In this document: piece after piece, positions 46,125 to 48,331 of the stretch
How positions within the stretch are numbered: the stretch's first letter is position 1
Layout: every line of letters starts with the position of its first letter
Assembly: GCA_025453595.1 (NCBI GenBank)
Contig: JALOQB010000003.1
Span: 1-48,331, forward strand
Length of the DNA stretch: 48,331 nucleotides
Origin: Polyangiaceae bacterium
GTDB taxonomy: Bacteria; Myxococcota_A; Polyangia; Polyangiales; Polyangiaceae
Direction of reading: 5' to 3'
Position numbers and translations under genes: made by a program
Notes under the pieces: model-generated
Database searches by the model: none
What the model was told of the DNA's origin: nothing
Seen by the model: the letters and a program-made list of their open reading frames with translations, nothing else

Positions 46125-47469
46125 ACCTCGTCATCGCGACGCCATCCTCGCCGGTGCGGGGATGCTCCTGTCCGTGGTCGTCGTGGTGACCTGCTCCGCC
46201 ACGGCTCCCCAGCCACAAACACCCCTCGACCTCACACCTTCCGGGCCATCGGCTGCGGCTGCGGCTGGGGCTGCGGCTGCGGCTGGGGCTGCGGCTGCGG
46301 CTGCGGCTTCGGCTTCGGCTTCGGCTTCGGCTTCGGCTTCGGCTTCGGCTTCGGCTTCGGCTTCGGCTTCGGCTGCGGTGGAGGGAGGGGGGCGATTCCG
46401 GAAGGCGCTTGCGGCGCTGGAAGCGAAGGAGCGGAGCGATCATGTACGGATCCTCTGGCTAGGGGATTCCCATACAGCCGCCGATCTGTGGACCGGGGAG
46501 GTGCGCCGCGCGCTCCAGCGACGCTACGGCGACGGCGGGCCTGGCTTCGTCCATGCGGGCTGGAGCAAGTACCGCCACGAGCAGGTGCAGACCCGCGTGA
46601 GCGGCCGATGGCGCACCGAACCCGGGGACTACGCCAGGATGAAGCCCTACGACGACGGTCTGCTGGGTCTGGGCGGCGTACGGCACGTCCCCCGGGAACC
46701 CGGCGCCACCGCGACCCTGGAGGTGCGCAAGGGCGAGGGACCCTTCCTCTGGGAGGTCGCCTACCGACTACCTCCCGGAGCTGCGCTCCAGGTCACCCCG
46801 GGCGAGGAGGAATCGGAAAAAAGGCTCCCCGGAGGCGGAGAGGGGGAGATCCTCCACAGGCGCTTCACCACCCGGCACACGCACCGGCTCTCCCTGCGGG
46901 CGGTCCAGGGCAAACCGCAGGTGATGGGGGTGACCGTCGAGGCCAGCAAGCCAGGTGTCATTCTCGACACCATCGGGTTGAACGGAGCCCGGGTGGGGAC
47001 CTTTCTGGGGTGGGACGAAGAGGGCTGGGTGAAGGAGGTGAAGTTGCGGAAGCCAGACCTGGTGGTGCTGGCGTTCGGGACCAACGAGTCCTCGGATGTG
47101 AAGCCGGAGGCCGAGCGGTACGAAGAGGCGACGCGACGGCTGTTGAAGCGCGTGCGTCGAGGGGCGCCGGAGTCGGATTGTCTGGTGATCACGCCGATGG
47201 ATCGGGCAGGGGCAGAGTACGGGGCGAGGCTGGCGGTGATCGGCCAGGGGATGAGGGCGGCGGCGACGGAGGCGGGCTGCGCGGTGTGGGATGCGCAGAA
47301 GGCGATGGGCGGCGCGGGAGGCATGGAACGATGGGCCGCGGAGAGCCCCGCGCGAGGGGGGGCGGATGGTGTGCACCTGACCGCTCGTGGGTACCAATCG
47401 CTGGGGGAAAGCCTGGCCCGCGAGCTGCTCACGCTGGGGGGGCTTCCGTCGGAGCCCAAAGACCCGTAG
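46111..47469 (+). CDS. Exported SGNH/GDSL-type hydrolase with Ala/Ser linker
   Basis: The 452-residue protein has an N-terminal hydrophobic segment ending VVTC (possible lipobox, about residue 28). A linker of Ala and Ser (about 46-90) is coded by a hexamer microsatellite. Then come SGNH blocks: I, LWLGDSHTAADLW (about 117-129, nucleophile Ser); III, LAFGTNES (about 321-328); V, DGVHLTARGY (about 419-428) with the Asp and His. It probably cleaves or transfers esters on cell-wall or surface sugars; the substrate is unknown. It overlaps the SDR-like gene by 14 bp, and a kinase gene begins 16 bp later. Confidence 0.87.
   Translation: MISPEPRHRDAILAGAGMLLSVVVVVTCSATAPQPQTPLDLTPSGPSAAAAAGAAAAAGAAAAAAASASASASASASASASASASASAAVEGGGRFRKALAALEAKERSDHVRILWLGDSHTAADLWTGEVRRALQRRYGDGGPGFVHAGWSKYRHEQVQTRVSGRWRTEPGDYARMKPYDDGLLGLGGVRHVPREPGATATLEVRKGEGPFLWEVAYRLPPGAALQVTPGEEESEKRLPGGGEGEILHRRFTTRHTHRLSLRAVQGKPQVMGVTVEASKPGVILDTIGLNGARVGTFLGWDEEGWVKEVKLRKPDLVVLAFGTNESSDVKPEAERYEEATRRLLKRVRRGAPESDCLVITPMDRAGAEYGARLAVIGQGMRAAATEAGCAVWDAQKAMGGAGGMERWAAESPARGGADGVHLTARGYQSLGESLARELLTLGGLPSEPKDP
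46305..46370 (+). repeat. GGCTTC microsatellite, 11 exact copies
   Basis: Sixty-six bases of perfect GGCTTC units code alternating Ala-Ser in the hydrolase linker. GGCTGC/GGCTGG variants precede it from about 46253. A six-base unit changes linker length by two residues per slip, without a frameshift. Confidence 0.97.
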
Positions 47470-47485
47470 GCTGCGGGGCAGCAGC

Positions 47486-48331
47486 GTGCAAATCAGTCCG
47501 GGTACCATCATCGCGGGAACCTACGAGATCGTCGGCCCACTGGGGCGCGGCGGCATGGGCGAGCTGTTCCGGGCCAGAAACGCCCGCACCGAGCGGAAGG
47601 TGGCGCTCAAGCTCCTCCGACCTGACGCCAAGTCGAGGGCCGACGCCATCGAGCGCTTCCACCGGGAGGCCCGGGCCGCGGGCCTGATCAACAGCGATTA
47701 CGTGACCCAGGTGCTCGATATCCAGGACGACCCGGTGCACGGAATCGCCATCGTGTTCGAGCTCCTCGAAGGGGAGAACCTGCTCGATTACCTGAGGCGC
47801 ACCGGGGTGATGACCATCGAGTCGGTCTACCCGCTGGTCGAGCAGATCCTGCAGGGCCTCCAGGACGCGCACCGGGTGGGGATCATCCACCGGGATCTCA
47901 AGCCGTCGAACGTGTTCCTGGTGCAGCGCCCGGACGGCGCGCTCCGGGTGAAGATCCTCGATTTTGGCATCTCGAAGCTGCCCAAGACGATGGCCAAGGT
48001 GACGCTCACCGAGCCGGGCCAGGCGCTGGGCTCGTTCATGTTCATGCCGCCAGAGCAGATCCAGAAGGCGGCGAACGTCGATCAGCGCGCCGATCTGTAC
48101 GCGCTGGGGACGCTGGTGTTCCAGGCGATGACCGGGCACCTGCCCTACAGCGCCCGGAGCATGATCGAGCTGGTGCAGATGAAGACCAGCGCCGACCCCC
48201 GGACGCTCTCCCAGGTGACCGGCAAGCCCTTCCCGCCGGCGCTCCAGGCCTGGGTGGATCGCTGCTTGAAGCGAAACCCCGGCGAGCGATTCCAGGATGC
48301 AGGCGAGGCCGCAGCGGCCTGGAAGGCCATG
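47486..48331 (+). CDS. Ser/Thr protein kinase (3' end outside window)
   Basis: The GTG at 47486 starts MQISPGTIIAGTYEIVGPLGRGGMGELF, with the kinase Gly loop at about residues 19-27. Lys is in VALKLLR, the catalytic loop is HRDLKPSN, then DFG, MPPEQ and RADLYALG with the subdomain IX Asp intact. The visible 282 codons cover most of the kinase domain. The frame is open at the window's edge, so any membrane segment and sensor are not seen. It follows the SGNH hydrolase gene by 16 bp and may be cotranscribed. Confidence 0.93.
   Translation, partial: MQISPGTIIAGTYEIVGPLGRGGMGELFRARNARTERKVALKLLRPDAKSRADAIERFHREARAAGLINSDYVTQVLDIQDDPVHGIAIVFELLEGENLLDYLRRTGVMTIESVYPLVEQILQGLQDAHRVGIIHRDLKPSNVFLVQRPDGALRVKILDFGISKLPKTMAKVTLTEPGQALGSFMFMPPEQIQKAANVDQRADLYALGTLVFQAMTGHLPYSARSMIELVQMKTSADPRTLSQVTGKPFPPALQAWVDRCLKRNPGERFQDAGEAAAAWKAM

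Overview
The window is GC-rich, densely coding DNA. It carries eukaryote-like Ser/Thr kinases, lipoproteins with long Gly/Ala/Ser or Cys-rich linkers, a response regulator with a DUF4388-type domain, and many signal-peptide proteins of unknown function. This is the profile of a myxobacterium (Myxococcota), most likely of the Polyangia/Sorangiineae type. That placement is inferred from protein style, not from a marker gene. No rRNA, tRNA, CRISPR array or transposase gene was seen.

Layout. 1-2218: end of a branched-chain amino-acid ABC transporter operon (livM 3' part, livG, livF), with a change of base usage inside livG. 2258-5121: GAF histidine kinase, ArsA-type ATPase and a small unknown protein. 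5231-9870: signalling operon of a Gly-rich SUMF1-fold lipoprotein, a membrane Ser/Thr kinase and a TPR/PEGA-like exported protein. 9875-11739: receiver/DUF4388 regulator and a FliA/WhiG-type sigma factor. 11745-14290 (minus): UPF0158 protein, exported unknown and BMP-type binding protein. 14371-17231: glycerol kinase and two envelope proteins. 17354-21281: Cys-rich lipoprotein, MiaE, unknown 447-residue protein and an outer-membrane-like protein. 21282-26475: a 694-bp gap, dnaA with an extra-long Pro-rich linker, and aconitase. 26606-30584: SUMF1-fold lipoprotein, coiled-coil protein and DUF2252 protein. 30679-34629: two convergent kinase genes, one encoding two kinase domains in a single chain. 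34719-38603: exported unknown, a protein with three tandem DsbA-like domains, a lipoprotein and greB. 38705-43650: four envelope or lipoprotein genes. 43651-44954: an apparently inserted segment with one Gly-rich lipoprotein gene. 44997-48331: SDR-like protein, SGNH hydrolase and a truncated Ser/Thr kinase.

The most unusual structure is at 43582-44954. The last 69 bp of the gene at 41794-43650 are repeated (67/69 identical) 1304 bp downstream. The DNA between the copies holds an AT-rich island, a 108-bp element with 14-bp perfect terminal inverted repeats, and a lipoprotein gene. This resembles an insertion at a gene's 3' end that restored the gene and displaced the old end, but no recombinase is present. 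Other points of interest are the tandem-kinase and triple-DsbA proteins, the DnaA linker, a GGCTTC x11 microsatellite inside a hydrolase gene, and two genes whose natural ends look displaced by one base at a TTAG.

Several convergent gene pairs end within 10 bp of each other, so the genome is compact and many genes must share terminators or overlap in transcription. Calls rest on reading translated motifs by eye; no database search was run.
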